DNA of 64,000 nt from Myroides profundi (lineage in GTDB: Bacteria > Bacteroidota > Bacteroidia > Flavobacteriales > Flavobacteriaceae). Shown here piece by piece: positions 16,900-25,878 of the stretch. A program made the translations under genes and the position numbers. The notes below the pieces were generated by a model that was given only the letters and a program-made list of their open reading frames with translations, was not told the DNA's origin and did no database searches. Every line of letters starts with the position of its first letter. Position 1 is the stretch's first letter. The DNA lies in the NCBI RefSeq assembly GCF_000833025.1, contig NZ_CP010817.1, positions 2,356,001 to 2,420,000 on the forward strand, read 5' to 3'.

Positions 16900-17486
16900 A
16901 TTGCTTACTGTTTTACTTTCAAACTATTATTTTGTTAGTAAGGCAAAATACCTCTTGATAGCAAGACAATATTCAAACTATATCCTCTATTTTTACAAAG
17001 TACACAACAAATGAAATTAAATACCGCAATATTTCAAAAACTATTCACTAAATATTAACTATTCTGTTATACTTTTTTTCACTACTTCTAGAACTAAATT
17101 ATCTATAAAAAATAATTTCTTTAAAAAGAATAGTTCCTTCAAAACACAATTTAAGCTAAACTATAAACAAAAAACCACATTATTAACCACAAAACATTTA
17201 ATTTCAATTTTTTTAACACAAACACACATTAAAAAACTAAATTTTCATAAAATAACATTCTAATCATTCATAATTGTTCTTATACTCTTTACCTTACCTA
17301 TTACAAGGCGTTAGAATATTAAATTAAAATGGAATGAATACCTTTAATAATTTTGATAACACTCAACCTAGTTGAGTTTCCATACAATTTTTCTAATCAT
17401 TTTACCAAAAGAAAGACATCCATTGTTTAAAAAAAACACTTCTTTAACTTACTAATAGTTGTTTTTACAATAAGTGAAATAAAAAC
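16900..17486. other. AT-rich intergenic region, nothing recognised
   Basis: About 590 bp of very AT-rich DNA between two leftward genes. No open frame, strong hairpin or recognisable repeat was seen apart from the terminator at its left end (for the upstream protease gene, at 17487-17518). Confidence 0.5.
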
Positions 17487-17518
17487 AAAAAAGCACGAAG
17501 GTTCGCCTTCATGCTTTT
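17487..17518 (-). terminator. Terminator of the S8 protease gene
   Basis: Stem AAAAGCA-c-GAAGG with CCTTC-a-TGCTTTT around a TTCG tetraloop (17489-17518), next to A-rich sequence, 20 bp past the protease stop. Confidence 0.75.
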
Positions 17519-17537
17519 ACTATATATAACTATCTTC

Positions 17538-19577
17538 TTATCTTTTTGCGATACGAACCGTTTTAGAGAGATTATCTCCTTTTACCTCTACCACATAGAT
17601 ATTAGAATTAAGACTTGCCATATTGATACTCACTTTTTCTTGTTGTACAGTCTCAGAACTACTTAATACTAAACGTCCATTTATATCATACACCTTCATA
17701 TCGATTACCTTGCCATTGTATGTCTTGTCTAAAGACACATATAGATGATCCTCCACAGGATTAGGCCATAACCTTATCTCTTGTTTAGTCTCTACTTTAC
17801 TCTCCTGAAGATCGTCAAACTCCCCTACAGTACTGATTAGAGAATATTCTTGTTTACCAGTTTCTAGCTTTCCTTTATGGGTAACTTCGATAACATACGT
17901 TCCAGGCTCCACATCATATAATTCTATCTTTTCGATATTATCTACATCATTGACTCCTTGGATCGCTCTAAGGTCATTAAAATCCTTATTTAGCATCCAT
18001 GGATAATAGGTATTCTTGCCTTTTCTAACCACTACATCTAGATCATTTACAAGGTCACCATTATTTCTTTTATAGTTCTCATCTGAGTTTTGGTAACTCA
18101 CCACACCAGGCGCATCTGTCCAGGCCAACGTCACCACCATCTTACTCATTTTCTCACCTACTTGGATTTCGTGAGTATATTTTTGTTGCTCTCTAAGTTC
18201 ATTCTCCAGGATATAGGTACTACGCTTATCTTTTGCCGCTAACATGACTTCCACACCAGCCTTAGCATTAATCACTCCCCAACCAAACAAATGATCAGGC
18301 CCCGCAGCGCGTCCTGCCTCATCAGCCGTATGTGCCATCAACGCGCGTAATGTCGCCGATTTAAAAGGCATATTAGTACTAGAGGCGTGAATAGCCCATT
18401 CTTGCCAAAGGGTAAACACCCCACTAACAGCAGGAGCAGCCATTGATGTACCATCACTATAAGCATATAGACTCGTCTCAGCCGCTCCATAAAGAGGATT
18501 TGGATTGCGATAAGCCGCTGATAATACATCTACCCCTTTAGCCGAGATATCAGGCTTTATCCTAAAATCATTTGTTGGCCCTTGACTACTAAAGCTAGCC
18601 AGCACCACATCAGAAGGCCCAGTATACTGAGCGACCTGTTCTACAGCAGCTACTACTACAGCATTCTTAGATACAGAAGAATCGTTTAACAAATCACAGT
18701 TACAGTCCTCCTTCTGTCCCCCTCCATAGACATTATAATGATACTCCCCATCATTCCCTGCTGCTATCACAGGCTGATAATAAGCAAATAAATAAGCTAC
18801 CCTATCAAATTCTCTACTGTGCTCAGAATAAGCCCCAAAATTCCTTATCAAACTAGGCTCATTTAAATATCCATAATCATCAAAGTAGTTATACCCATAA
18901 GAATGATTACTAACTAACATCCCACCAGAGGCCATTTGTCCCATCTTGCGATAATCGTTATTCCACGAATAACTCACTAGTTTTGCTTTAGGAGCGATTC
19001 CTTGAGCTTTGTTATTATATCCTAGCCCCACCATCGTTGCTCCAACATGAGTCGCGTGAAAACGACTCTTTTGATACCCTTTAGCATTATATGTAGTTAA
19101 AGTAGGTACAGACTCTCCTAAGGTTACTCTCGATGTCGTATTAGAAGTTGTTGTATAAAACTCTTGATGAGTATCTAATAAAGGTAGTCCGTCGATAATC
19201 CCAACTGTCATCCCCTCTCCTTCAAGATATTGATTAACGCCAACCTCCTTTTGGATAGCATTCACTCTCGCTGTTAGTCTAGAACCATAGTTTAAAGTAG
19301 ACTTATAAAGCAAAATTCCATTTTTATCTATACCACTAAGCTCAAAATAATTCCCTCTGGCATTTACCCCACTTATGGGTACATTTCTTTTCTCAGCCTC
19401 CAAAAAAGCCTCTTGTTTATTTTTAGCTGCTTTTGTTGTATATGCATTAATTTCTCTAGTTGCCTTATCTAAATCATAGGTTGACCTTACTGCACTACGA
19501 GTAGAGATTGTCTGCCCATAATTATCATAAACCCCTAAACATAAGAATGCAAAACCTGTTACTATTATTTTTCTCAT
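17538..19577 (-). CDS. Subtilisin-like S8 serine protease with type IX sorting domain
   Basis: A 679-residue secreted protease. Signal peptide near residues 1-21 (ends YGQ), then an N-terminal region of about 100 residues. The S8 domain shows Asp129 (VGIIDG), His177 (FHATHVGA), the oxyanion Asn275 (VIAAGND) and Ser378 (DGTSMAAPAVSG), so the triad is complete. A beta-rich domain follows (about 440-590), and the last 80 residues form a type A C-terminal sorting domain (LWPNPVEDHLYVSL, MKVYDINGRLV, NIYVVEVKGDN, KTVRIAKR). Such domains direct export by the type IX secretion system and anchoring or release at the surface. Monocistronic, with its own terminator. Confidence 0.93.
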   Translation of the reverse strand: MRKIIVTGFAFLCLGVYDNYGQTISTRSAVRSTYDLDKATREINAYTTKAAKNKQEAFLEAEKRNVPISGVNARGNYFELSGIDKNGILLYKSTLNYGSRLTARVNAIQKEVGVNQYLEGEGMTVGIIDGLPLLDTHQEFYTTTSNTTSRVTLGESVPTLTTYNAKGYQKSRFHATHVGATMVGLGYNNKAQGIAPKAKLVSYSWNNDYRKMGQMASGGMLVSNHSYGYNYFDDYGYLNEPSLIRNFGAYSEHSREFDRVAYLFAYYQPVIAAGNDGEYHYNVYGGGQKEDCNCDLLNDSSVSKNAVVVAAVEQVAQYTGPSDVVLASFSSQGPTNDFRIKPDISAKGVDVLSAAYRNPNPLYGAAETSLYAYSDGTSMAAPAVSGVFTLWQEWAIHASSTNMPFKSATLRALMAHTADEAGRAAGPDHLFGWGVINAKAGVEVMLAAKDKRSTYILENELREQQKYTHEIQVGEKMSKMVVTLAWTDAPGVVSYQNSDENYKRNNGDLVNDLDVVVRKGKNTYYPWMLNKDFNDLRAIQGVNDVDNIEKIELYDVEPGTYVIEVTHKGKLETGKQEYSLISTVGEFDDLQESKVETKQEIRLWPNPVEDHLYVSLDKTYNGKVIDMKVYDINGRLVLSSSETVQQEKVSINMASLNSNIYVVEVKGDNLSKTVRIAKR

Positions 19578-20051
19578 AGTTTCTATACCTAATACGGGCT
19601 AAAATTAACAATTTATTCTTATCTAAGAGGCTGATTCTAACTTTTTATTTATACCTATTCTAAACTAATAAAGGAATTCAAATATTTATAAAGGGATATC
19701 TCCTTAATGATAATGAACTACCCCGAGGCAGAGCCTCGAGGAAATCTTTTGATTATAAAAAATAAATATAAGAGTGATTAATAAGGATAGCTCCTCTATA
19801 CCTTACTGTTGACAACAGTAACAATAGAAAACATTCATCCTTTACGGAAAACTGTAAAAGCTTATTTTTTATTATCACGGTCCTAAGTACGTGACAAAAA
19901 ACACATATAAATTATTCTCATTTTTAACCAAAACAATTTATATATTACAAAAAATCGCTAGCAAGGATTTACACCTAAACTCCACGCGAACTAGTAAGTA
20001 GACACACAAAAGGGGATTAAAAAAGAAAACCCACCAAAGGCGGGCTCTTAT
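19578..20051. other. Intergenic region with palindrome and orphan IS end
   Basis: No gene. It contains a hairpin (TTACTGTT-gac-AACAGTAA, 19803-19821) that could be an operator, a weak TCACG/CGTGA hairpin near 19877-19895, and the IS200-like end remnant at 19721-19760. Confidence 0.5.
19721..19760. repeat. Orphan right end of the local IS200-type element
   Basis: Hairpin CCCCGAGGC-aga-GCCTCGaGG followed by GAAATCTTTTGATTATAAAA. This matches, with a few changes, the right ends of the two full IS200-type copies in this window (GCCTCGGGG then GAATTCTTTAGATTAAAA). No transposase or left-end hairpin accompanies it, so it is a solo end, either a deletion remnant or an independently mobilised hairpin unit. 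Confidence 0.6.
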
Positions 20052-20128
20052 AAAAAAAGCAATAGAGTTTTTATAAGCGATAGTAAAAGGACAAATTGTT
20101 ATAAATTGTTTTTTACTTCTCTATTGCT
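20052..20128 (-). terminator. Candidate terminator of galE
   Basis: AGCAATAGAG (20058-20067) pairs with CTCTATTGCT (20119-20128), and an inner GTAAAA/TTTTAC helix plus a TTGT/ACAA arm fill the span. The A run at 20052-20058 gives a minus-strand U run. The loop is longer than usual, so confidence is moderate. Confidence 0.5.
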
Positions 20129-20199
20129 GTATTAATATTATTCTATTTTTATTAATGTTAGGTTCTATACTGTGCATGAATTACATCCACACGAACTAG

Positions 20200-21216
20200 T
20201 TAACGATTGCTCACCTTCTGTTCCCATTTCCAGGCACTATCTAGGGCCTCTTCTAATGATAACTCTGTCTTCCATCCTAGCACTTCATTTGCTTTGCTAG
20301 TAGAAGCATAAGCCTGAGTAATATCACCATCTCTTCTAGCTACAATCTTGTAGGGAAGCTTAACTCCTGATACTTTTTCAAAAGCCTGAATAATTTCCAT
20401 TACAGAAGATCCTTTTCCAGTCCCTACATTAAATACCTCTACCTTATCTAGATTCTCTTCTTTTATCAATCTATCTAGTGCTGTCACGTGCGCTTTGGCC
20501 AAGTCCACCACATGGATATAGTCTCGTATACAAGTACCATCAGGCGTATCATAATCATCTCCAAATACAGACAACTCCTGACGCAACCCAATAGCGGTTT
20601 GTGTAATAAACGGAATCAAATTCTGAGGAACTCCATTAGGAAGTTCCCCAATTAAAGTTGAAGCATGCGCCCCAATCGGATTAAAATAACGCAACAATAC
20701 TGCGCTTATATTACTTACACGAGTCACATCTGTGATAATATCCTCCCCGATTTGCTTAGTATTTCCATAAGGAGACATGGCCTTTTGTAATGGAGCCTTT
20801 TCTGTAATTGGCATTACAGCCGCTTGCCCATAGACTGTACATGAAGAACTAAAGATAAAATGACTCTTCTCTTTCTTATCTAATTCTTTTAATAGATTCA
20901 GTAGAGGAACGATATTATTCTCATAATACATTAAAGGCTTTTCTACACTCTCCCCCACAGCCTTTGAAGCTGCAAAGTGAATCACTCCTGTAATATCCTT
21001 ATAATCTGCAAAAAGTTTACTTACTCCAGCTCCATCTCGTAAATCCAACTCCACAAACAAAGGGCGTACTTTAGTAATCCCCTCGATACCATCTAGTACC
21101 TCGATAGAAGAATTAGACAAATCATCTACGATAACTACCTCATATCCTTTTTGCTGTAATTCTACTACGGTATGAGATCCTATAAATCCCAATCCTCCAG
21201 TAACTAATATTTTCAT
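20200..21216 (-). CDS. galE: UDP-glucose 4-epimerase
   Basis: A 338-residue extended SDR enzyme interconverting UDP-glucose and UDP-galactose (some members also act on UDP-GlcNAc/GalNAc) in the cytoplasm. The NAD-binding motif GGLGFIGSH lies at residues 7-15, the Ser/Thr stretch SSSCTVYG at 123-130, and the catalytic YxxxK is Tyr150-Lys154 (SPYGNTK). FVGTG-like and YIHVVDLAKAH signatures follow. The length is standard. It sits next to nagB and the surface polysaccharide locus and probably supplies galactose-type precursors, but has its own terminator, so it is likely a separate unit. Confidence 0.93.
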   Translation of the reverse strand: MKILVTGGLGFIGSHTVVELQQKGYEVVIVDDLSNSSIEVLDGIEGITKVRPLFVELDLRDGAGVSKLFADYKDITGVIHFAASKAVGESVEKPLMYYENNIVPLLNLLKELDKKEKSHFIFSSSCTVYGQAAVMPITEKAPLQKAMSPYGNTKQIGEDIITDVTRVSNISAVLLRYFNPIGAHASTLIGELPNGVPQNLIPFITQTAIGLRQELSVFGDDYDTPDGTCIRDYIHVVDLAKAHVTALDRLIKEENLDKVEVFNVGTGKGSSVMEIIQAFEKVSGVKLPYKIVARRDGDITQAYASTSKANEVLGWKTELSLEEALDSAWKWEQKVSNR

Positions 21217-21443
21217 TTATTTTTACAGTTTATCTTTTTCTTTAACCATCAAAGATAGTCTTTTTACCTTTTTTAACAATATCAAAATGTCGAAACTATC
21301 TTTTTTTTGAGTCAACACCTATTTTGAGAAAACTGGGAACTTCCAATTAAGAGTTAGGAATTAACAATGTGTGCCTTGGCATTAAATTACATATAGCCTT
21401 TTCTCTATTAAATTATTCTAAATACGCACTATCGCTTAATAAA
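21217..21443. other. Short intergenic stretch between galE and nagB
   Basis: No gene or repeat recognised. It carries the galE upstream region and ends at the nagB terminator. Confidence 0.4.
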
Positions 21444-21476
21444 ATGAAAAAAGCTGTTGTATTAAGACAACAGCTT
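21444..21476 (-). terminator. Terminator downstream of nagB
   Basis: Stem AAGCTGTTGT-attaag-ACAACAGCTT (21451-21476) with an A run just before it, giving a minus-strand U run. Confidence 0.75.
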
Positions 21477-21591
21477 CTCTATAATCTTTGTTATCGCAGA
21501 TTTATAATCCGTGATAAATATACCCTATACTGCTAGGGTAACAATTTCAAATTTTAAACTCCTTAAAACAGACTTCATTCTCTAATATCAA

Positions 21592-22392
21592 CTACTCGGT
21601 TCTAGACAACAGCGATGCTGCTTCATTATCCAAGATATACTCTACATGAGATAATCTCTGTAAAAAAGTAGCAGGTATATCAGCAGATATCTCACCTTCT
21701 AATGCCTTTTTTATAATCTCTGCCTTGCGCTGGCTTAGTGCCATTAAGATTACCTCCTTAGCCTGAGTGATGGTTTGTACTCCCATTGTGATTGCCTGTG
21801 TAGGTACTTTATCCTTGCCTCCAAAGTCGTCCTTTGCATCTTCACGCGTAATATCATTCAAGGTTACCAGACGTGTTCTAGACTCTAGTATAGCACCAGG
21901 CTCATTGAATCCGATATGCCCTGTACGACCAATACCTAACAACTGTAAGTCAAGCCCTCCAAAGTCAACAATCTTCTTTTCGTATAGGTCACAATATGCC
22001 TGTATCCCCTCTAGCGATAAAGTTCCATCTGGGATATGTACATGCTTTGGGTCAATATCGATATGGTTAAACAGATTACTCTTCATAAACGACACATAGC
22101 TCTGATCATCTATCGGCAAGATTGGATAATACTCATCCAGGTTAAAGGTAGTCACATTTTTAAAACTTAGTCCCTCATCCTTGTGTAAGCGTATTAACTC
22201 TTTGTACACCCCTTTTGGAGTAGATCCCGTTGCCAATCCGATAATTGCGCGATCCCCTTTATTTTGTTTTTCTTTTATAATTCTCGCGATGCGCTGTGCT
22301 ACATAAGCCGAAGCAATATCTTTGTCCTCGTATACCTTGATAGCCTCCCCTTTGTTATATGTAATTTCTTGCGTTTTAAATAATTCGCTCAT
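21592..22392 (-). CDS. nagB: Glucosamine-6-phosphate deaminase
   Basis: A 266-residue cytoplasmic enzyme converting glucosamine-6-phosphate to fructose-6-phosphate and ammonia. The phosphate loop GLATGSTPKGVY (52-63), the catalytic Asp86 in FNLDEYYP, and His159 in GIGRTGHIGFNEPG are all present. Many flavobacterial NagB proteins are about 640 residues with an added PIG-L/LmbE-like domain; this one stops at NEAASLLSRTE, just where that extension would begin, so it is either the short form or a shortened descendant. It links amino-sugar catabolism with the neighbouring nucleotide-sugar genes. Confidence 0.9.
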   Translation of the reverse strand: MSELFKTQEITYNKGEAIKVYEDKDIASAYVAQRIARIIKEKQNKGDRAIIGLATGSTPKGVYKELIRLHKDEGLSFKNVTTFNLDEYYPILPIDDQSYVSFMKSNLFNHIDIDPKHVHIPDGTLSLEGIQAYCDLYEKKIVDFGGLDLQLLGIGRTGHIGFNEPGAILESRTRLVTLNDITREDAKDDFGGKDKVPTQAITMGVQTITQAKEVILMALSQRKAEIIKKALEGEISADIPATFLQRLSHVEYILDNEAASLLSRTE

Positions 22393-22814
22393 CTATCTTT
22401 TTCCTTAACAACAATAAAAATTTTATTCCCTCCAATTCTGATATGTTATCTTCTAAAATATAATAACAACAAAAACACCTCAGTGTAGGTGTTTCCTTCT
22501 TTTGGAGTAATTTTGATTTTGTAAATATAATCATTTATACCTTGTAATGTCTATCACATTGGGCGAATATCTTGTTTTTTTGAGTAAAACAACTACACTG
22601 AATATATGCCCTAATAAACTGGAACAGGAAGCCCCTACCCCTAGAAGAATAGAGGGTTAAAAATTTCAAACCTACAGTATTAGGTATGTATATCACGTTT
22701 ATTCTGCATACAATACATTCTCCTCTATAGAGGGGGCGAGGCAGTATATCACTGCACTCAATAAAATCCCTACTAAACGAAGTAAACAACTCCCTAGCCA
22801 AAGGTTCCTTTTAC
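22393..22814. other. Intergenic region with small inverted repeats
   Basis: It holds AACACCT-cagtgt-AGGTGTT (22474-22493), possibly a terminator or operator, and a CCTCTATAGAGG palindrome near 22731. An open frame of 88 codons here (22535-22801, minus) has no start context or plausible protein composition, and I treat the region as non-coding. Confidence 0.45.
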
Positions 22815-22848
22815 AAAAAAAAGCTATTGTCTAAAGACAATAGCTTTT
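22815..22848 (-). terminator. Terminator at the end of the polysaccharide locus
   Basis: Stem AAGCTATTGTC-taaa-GACAATAGCTT (22821-22846) with A and T runs on both sides, about 75 bp after the aminotransferase stop. Confidence 0.8.
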
Positions 22849-22924
22849 ATATATACTTTTAGTTTTATTTTTCTGCAACTATCAAAATTACAAAAAAACA
22901 AAAACTGTGACTTCACAAAATCAC

Positions 22925-24061
22925 CTATTTAAAAAACGCTTTCACCGCTACAGCGATACGCTCTCTTTCCTCATCTGTAAGATTACTTCCAGAAGGTAAA
23001 CACAATCCACAGTCAAATAAATGCTCTGCTACTTGCCCTCCATAGTATGGCGCATTTTCAAAGATAGGTTGCATATGCATAGGTTTCCAAAGTGGACGAG
23101 TCTCGATATTCTCTTCTAATAACGTTAAACGCAATTGCTCTCTATTCTTGCCTGCTATAGCCTCATCGATCGTAATACAGCTCAACCAATGGTTAGAGAA
23201 GAAATCAGCAGTAGGTTCTACAAATACCGTTACTCCTGCGATATCTTTAAACAACTCTTGGTAGAATTGATTATTTGCACGACGAGCTGCGATGCGGTCA
23301 TTTAATACCTCCATTTGTCCACGTCCAATCCCCGCTACGACATTACTCATACGGTAGTTATACCCAATATGTGAGTGTTGGTAGTGAGGTGCATTATCAC
23401 GAGCTTGAGTAGATAAGAACACAGTGTGTTCTTTGTGTTCTTTAGTTTGAGATACTAAAGCTCCCCCACCCGAAGTTGTGATAATCTTATTTCCATTGAA
23501 GCTCAATGCAGCTAACTCACCAAAAGTACCACACTGACGACCTTTGTACGTACTTCCTAGTCCTTCTGCAGCATCTTCTAATAAAGGAACTTCGTATTTC
23601 TTAGCCACAGCCATAATCTCATCCATTTTAGCAGGCATTCCGTATAAATGTACTGGAACGATTGCTTTTGGTTTTTTACCTGTTGCTATTGTACGTGCCT
23701 TAATCGCTTCTTCTAGTGCTACAGGACACATATTCCATGTATCTGCCTCACTATCCACGAATACTGGTTTTGCACCTAAGTATGCGATTGGATTAGCTGA
23801 TGCAGAAAACGTCATTGTTTGACAGATTACTTCGTCTCCTGCCTCTACTCCAAGGTTAATTAATCCCATGTGTAGAGCTGCTGTACCAGCACTTAAAGCT
23901 GCTACCTGCACACCTTCTCCTAAGAAAGACTCTAAGTCTTCTTCAAATCCGTTTACATTAGGTCCTAGTGGAGCAACCCAGTTCGTATCAAAAGCCTCGT
24001 GTATATATTTCAGCTCTTGTCCCCCCATATGAGGAGAAGATAACCATATTTTTGATTTCAT
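22925..24061 (-). CDS. DegT/DnrJ/EryC1/StrS sugar-nucleotide aminotransferase
   Basis: A 378-residue PLP-dependent enzyme. ALSAGTAALHMGL (about 55-67) binds the cofactor phosphate, Asp163 lies in LLEDAAEGLGS, and the Schiff-base Lys192 in SFNGNKIITTSGGG. It most resembles the PglE/EpsN group, which aminates a 4-keto-6-deoxy-HexNAc nucleotide on the way to a diamino or bacillosamine-type sugar. The partner 4,6-dehydratase is not in the window. With the PglC-like transferase at 27903-28508 this suggests an amino-sugar at the reducing end of the repeat unit. It is the distal gene of the leftward locus. Confidence 0.85.
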   Translation of the reverse strand: MKSKIWLSSPHMGGQELKYIHEAFDTNWVAPLGPNVNGFEEDLESFLGEGVQVAALSAGTAALHMGLINLGVEAGDEVICQTMTFSASANPIAYLGAKPVFVDSEADTWNMCPVALEEAIKARTIATGKKPKAIVPVHLYGMPAKMDEIMAVAKKYEVPLLEDAAEGLGSTYKGRQCGTFGELAALSFNGNKIITTSGGGALVSQTKEHKEHTVFLSTQARDNAPHYQHSHIGYNYRMSNVVAGIGRGQMEVLNDRIAARRANNQFYQELFKDIAGVTVFVEPTADFFSNHWLSCITIDEAIAGKNREQLRLTLLEENIETRPLWKPMHMQPIFENAPYYGGQVAEHLFDCGLCLPSGSNLTDEERERIAVAVKAFFK

Positions 24062-24110
24062 TATGTTGATATGTTTTAATTCTGTTTTAAGTCAATAAAG
24101 GTAAGAAGTT

Positions 24111-24567
24111 TTAATTCATTATATCAGATATTTTTTTATCTTTTATAAATGCTGAGATATAAAATACTAAAGAGATAATAACAATAAATACAGCATACCA
24201 CCACTGGCTTTTTTTCAATAGGTAAAAAATAGAAAGGAACAATATATCCTAAAGCGAGAGATAAGCAGAATATATATATCATACGAAAACCACGACTATT
24301 AAACAACGTAAAAACTACAGCACAAGGAACTAAAACCCACTTCCAATCCCAATTTTGAATAGAAGTATAATAGATTATGATTCCTAAACTTTCTAATTTT
24401 ACAAAACGGATAGCCCATTCTCTAGTCAGGTTACTTTCTTCTCTATCTATGAAATGTTTCAGAACACCATAAGGAACTTCTTTTTGTTTTTGTATAGCAT
24501 TTTGTTATACTTCAAGAAGTATTTTATTATCTATTAATTCACCGCATTTATCACATTTTACACCCAT
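24111..24567 (-). pseudogene. Broken membrane-protein gene with Cys-pair N-terminus
   Basis: Reading leftward from the ATG at 24567 gives MGVKCDKCGELIDNKILLEV, a stop, then QNAIQKQKEVPYGVLKHFI and two or three membrane segments (KWVLVPCAVVFTLF, MIYIFCLSLALGYIVPFYF). The last segment (WWYAVFIVIISLVFYISAF) is in another frame, shifted at an A7 run. One nonsense codon and one frameshift show decay. The start has one CxxC pair. The IS200-type element lies only 37 bp upstream. Confidence 0.6.
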
Positions 24568-24603
24568 ATTCTTCAATATTAAAAACCCCCTTAAAGTCCT
24601 AAT

Positions 24604-25193
24604 AAAATACCTCGGGGCAAGCCCACGAGGTATTGTTAGAACAGAGTAAGTTGACCAGAATATACTTTATGATAATCTTTATCTGATTTACCTTGACTTT
24701 CTATATATTTTAGTATTACTTCTTTGTTCCCATATAAGCCTACTGTATTTGCATAAAAACCACTTGTCCATAAATTACCTCCCCATAATAATTGCTTTAT
24801 TTCTGGGTGAATACGAAACATTTCACGGGCTGTTATACTCATTATCGTACGTACTATTTGACTTAATGACAAAATTGGCACACTCTGTATCAAAAAATGA
24901 ACATGGTCTGATTCATAGCCTATCTCCAAAAATGCTATTTCATATCTCTCTGATATTTCCTCACAAACTTTCACTAAACTAAGACCTGACTCATCTGTAA
25001 GTACCTTACGCCTATATTTCATAGGAAATACTATATGATACAATAGTAACGTCTTGTTATGACTCTTATAAATATGCTCATCATCCATAGAACTAAGTTA
25101 CACTTTTTCAAAGTGTTTTGAAAAAACATCTGTTTTTCAATTTTTTCCTTCTGAACTCGAGGCAAGCCTCGGGGGAATTCTTTAGATTAAAAT
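24604..25193 (-). mobile_element. IS200-type insertion sequence, intact copy
   Basis: About 590 bp carrying a single transposase. The left end is the hairpin AATACCTCG-..-CGAGGTATT (24606-24634), immediately after the transposase stop. The right end is CGAGGC-aa-GCCTCG (25158-25171) followed by GAATTCTTTAGATT. Subterminal hairpins without terminal inverted repeats are the hallmark of IS200/IS605 elements. A second copy lies at 43805-44403 and a solo right end at 19721-19760. Exact tips are approximate. Confidence 0.8.
24636..25088 (-). CDS. tnpA: IS200/IS605-family Y1 transposase (TnpA)
   Basis: A 150-residue HUH single-strand transposase. The metal-binding HUH is HVHF in YESDHVHFLIQ (about residues 61-66), and the nucleophilic Tyr is in the NKEVILKYIESQG helix near residue 129. 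The N-terminal strand LLLYHIVFPMKYRRKVL and LWGGNLWTSGFYANTVG are family signatures. It is a complete copy; its twin at 43850-44302 has a premature stop. No TnpB or IscB gene accompanies it. Confidence 0.92.
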   Translation of the reverse strand: MDDEHIYKSHNKTLLLYHIVFPMKYRRKVLTDESGLSLVKVCEEISERYEIAFLEIGYESDHVHFLIQSVPILSLSQIVRTIMSITAREMFRIHPEIKQLLWGGNLWTSGFYANTVGLYGNKEVILKYIESQGKSDKDYHKVYSGQLTLF

Positions 25194-25227
25194 ACAAATC
25201 AACTAGTATAAATTTTCATACTTAAAA

Positions 25228-25262
25228 TGGGTAGAGGTATTTTTATTCTTAGGCAATACTGA
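25228..25262. repeat. Direct repeat flanking the acyltransferase copy (left)
   Basis: AAAATG-N5-AG-GT/TG..TTTTATTCTTAGGCAA also occurs at 25784-25818. On the minus strand both look like the start of one lost gene: (A/T)TG followed by PKNK-(N/S)-T..H-F. They bracket the 25295-25720 gene and probably mark a duplication or deletion junction. Confidence 0.5.
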
Positions 25263-25294
25263 TATCTAGTATAATTCAATAGAACTACAGCGCA

Positions 25295-25720
25295 TTATAC
25301 AACAATTTGTCCTTTATTACTAACAGATTTTCCTTCTTTAATAACTCTAGCTGGATTTCCAGCTACTATACAATGTGGAGGAACGTCTTTTGTCACAACA
25401 GAACCACTAGCTACTACAGAATGCTCATAAACAATAACACCTAGTATAATGGTAGCACGTATGCCGATTATACAATTATTTTCTATCACAGTATCTACCT
25501 TCAATGCTCTTACATGATTATGTGCTAATATAACAGCCTGATATAAAACCATGCTATACTTACCTATAAAAACTCCTTTAGGATTAATACTTTTATCAAG
25601 TTTTGCTTTAAATGATATTTTAGCGCTACTGTCAACATACATTCCATATACTTTATTCATCATAAAGATCTGATAGGCAGATACTATAGACCATAAGATT
25701 TCTCTAATTCTACTTACCAT
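25295..25720 (-). CDS. Hexapeptide-repeat O-acyltransferase, copy A
   Basis: A left-handed beta-helix (LbH) acyltransferase of 141 residues starting at the ATG at 25720 (MVSRIREILWSIVSAYQIF), chosen because that start aligns exactly with its paralogue at 28512-28937; the extra codons upstream belong to a repeated fragment. Hexapeptide turns run from NPKGVFIGKYSM to VASGSVVTKDVPPHCIVAGNPARVIKEG, the usual end of serine/maltose acetyltransferase-like enzymes. The catalytic-type His is in ILAHNH. It probably acetylates a sugar of the surface polysaccharide using acetyl-CoA. Divergence from the paralogue suggests a duplication that is now drifting. Confidence 0.8.
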   Translation of the reverse strand: MVSRIREILWSIVSAYQIFMMNKVYGMYVDSSAKISFKAKLDKSINPKGVFIGKYSMVLYQAVILAHNHVRALKVDTVIENNCIIGIRATIILGVIVYEHSVVASGSVVTKDVPPHCIVAGNPARVIKEGKSVSNKGQIVV

Positions 25721-25783
25721 ATACATACAAATATAGATTACTGACACAAAATAAAAACATCTAATATTAATTCTATACACAAA

Positions 25784-25818
25784 ATGACTGAAAGTGCTTT
25801 TATTCTTAGGCAAGTTAA
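25784..25818. repeat. Direct repeat flanking the acyltransferase copy (right)
   Basis: Right-hand partner of the repeat at 25228-25262, sharing TTTTATTCTTAGGCAA exactly and the bases before it partly. Confidence 0.5.
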
Positions 25819-25878
25819 AACTCTATTAATATTCAAATAAAAACAGTTACTTTTGTTAATCAAACATCAAATCTCAAT

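Noticed and set aside
22535..22801. 88-codon leftward open frame after nagB
   Set aside because: No ribosome-binding context, unlikely composition (Cys- and Arg-rich low-complexity pieces), and it spans small inverted repeats between two terminators; treated as non-coding.
24604..25193. IS605/IscB-type element with guide RNA
   Set aside because: Only a TnpA gene fits in the element; no TnpB or IscB frame and no extended right-end RNA region are present.
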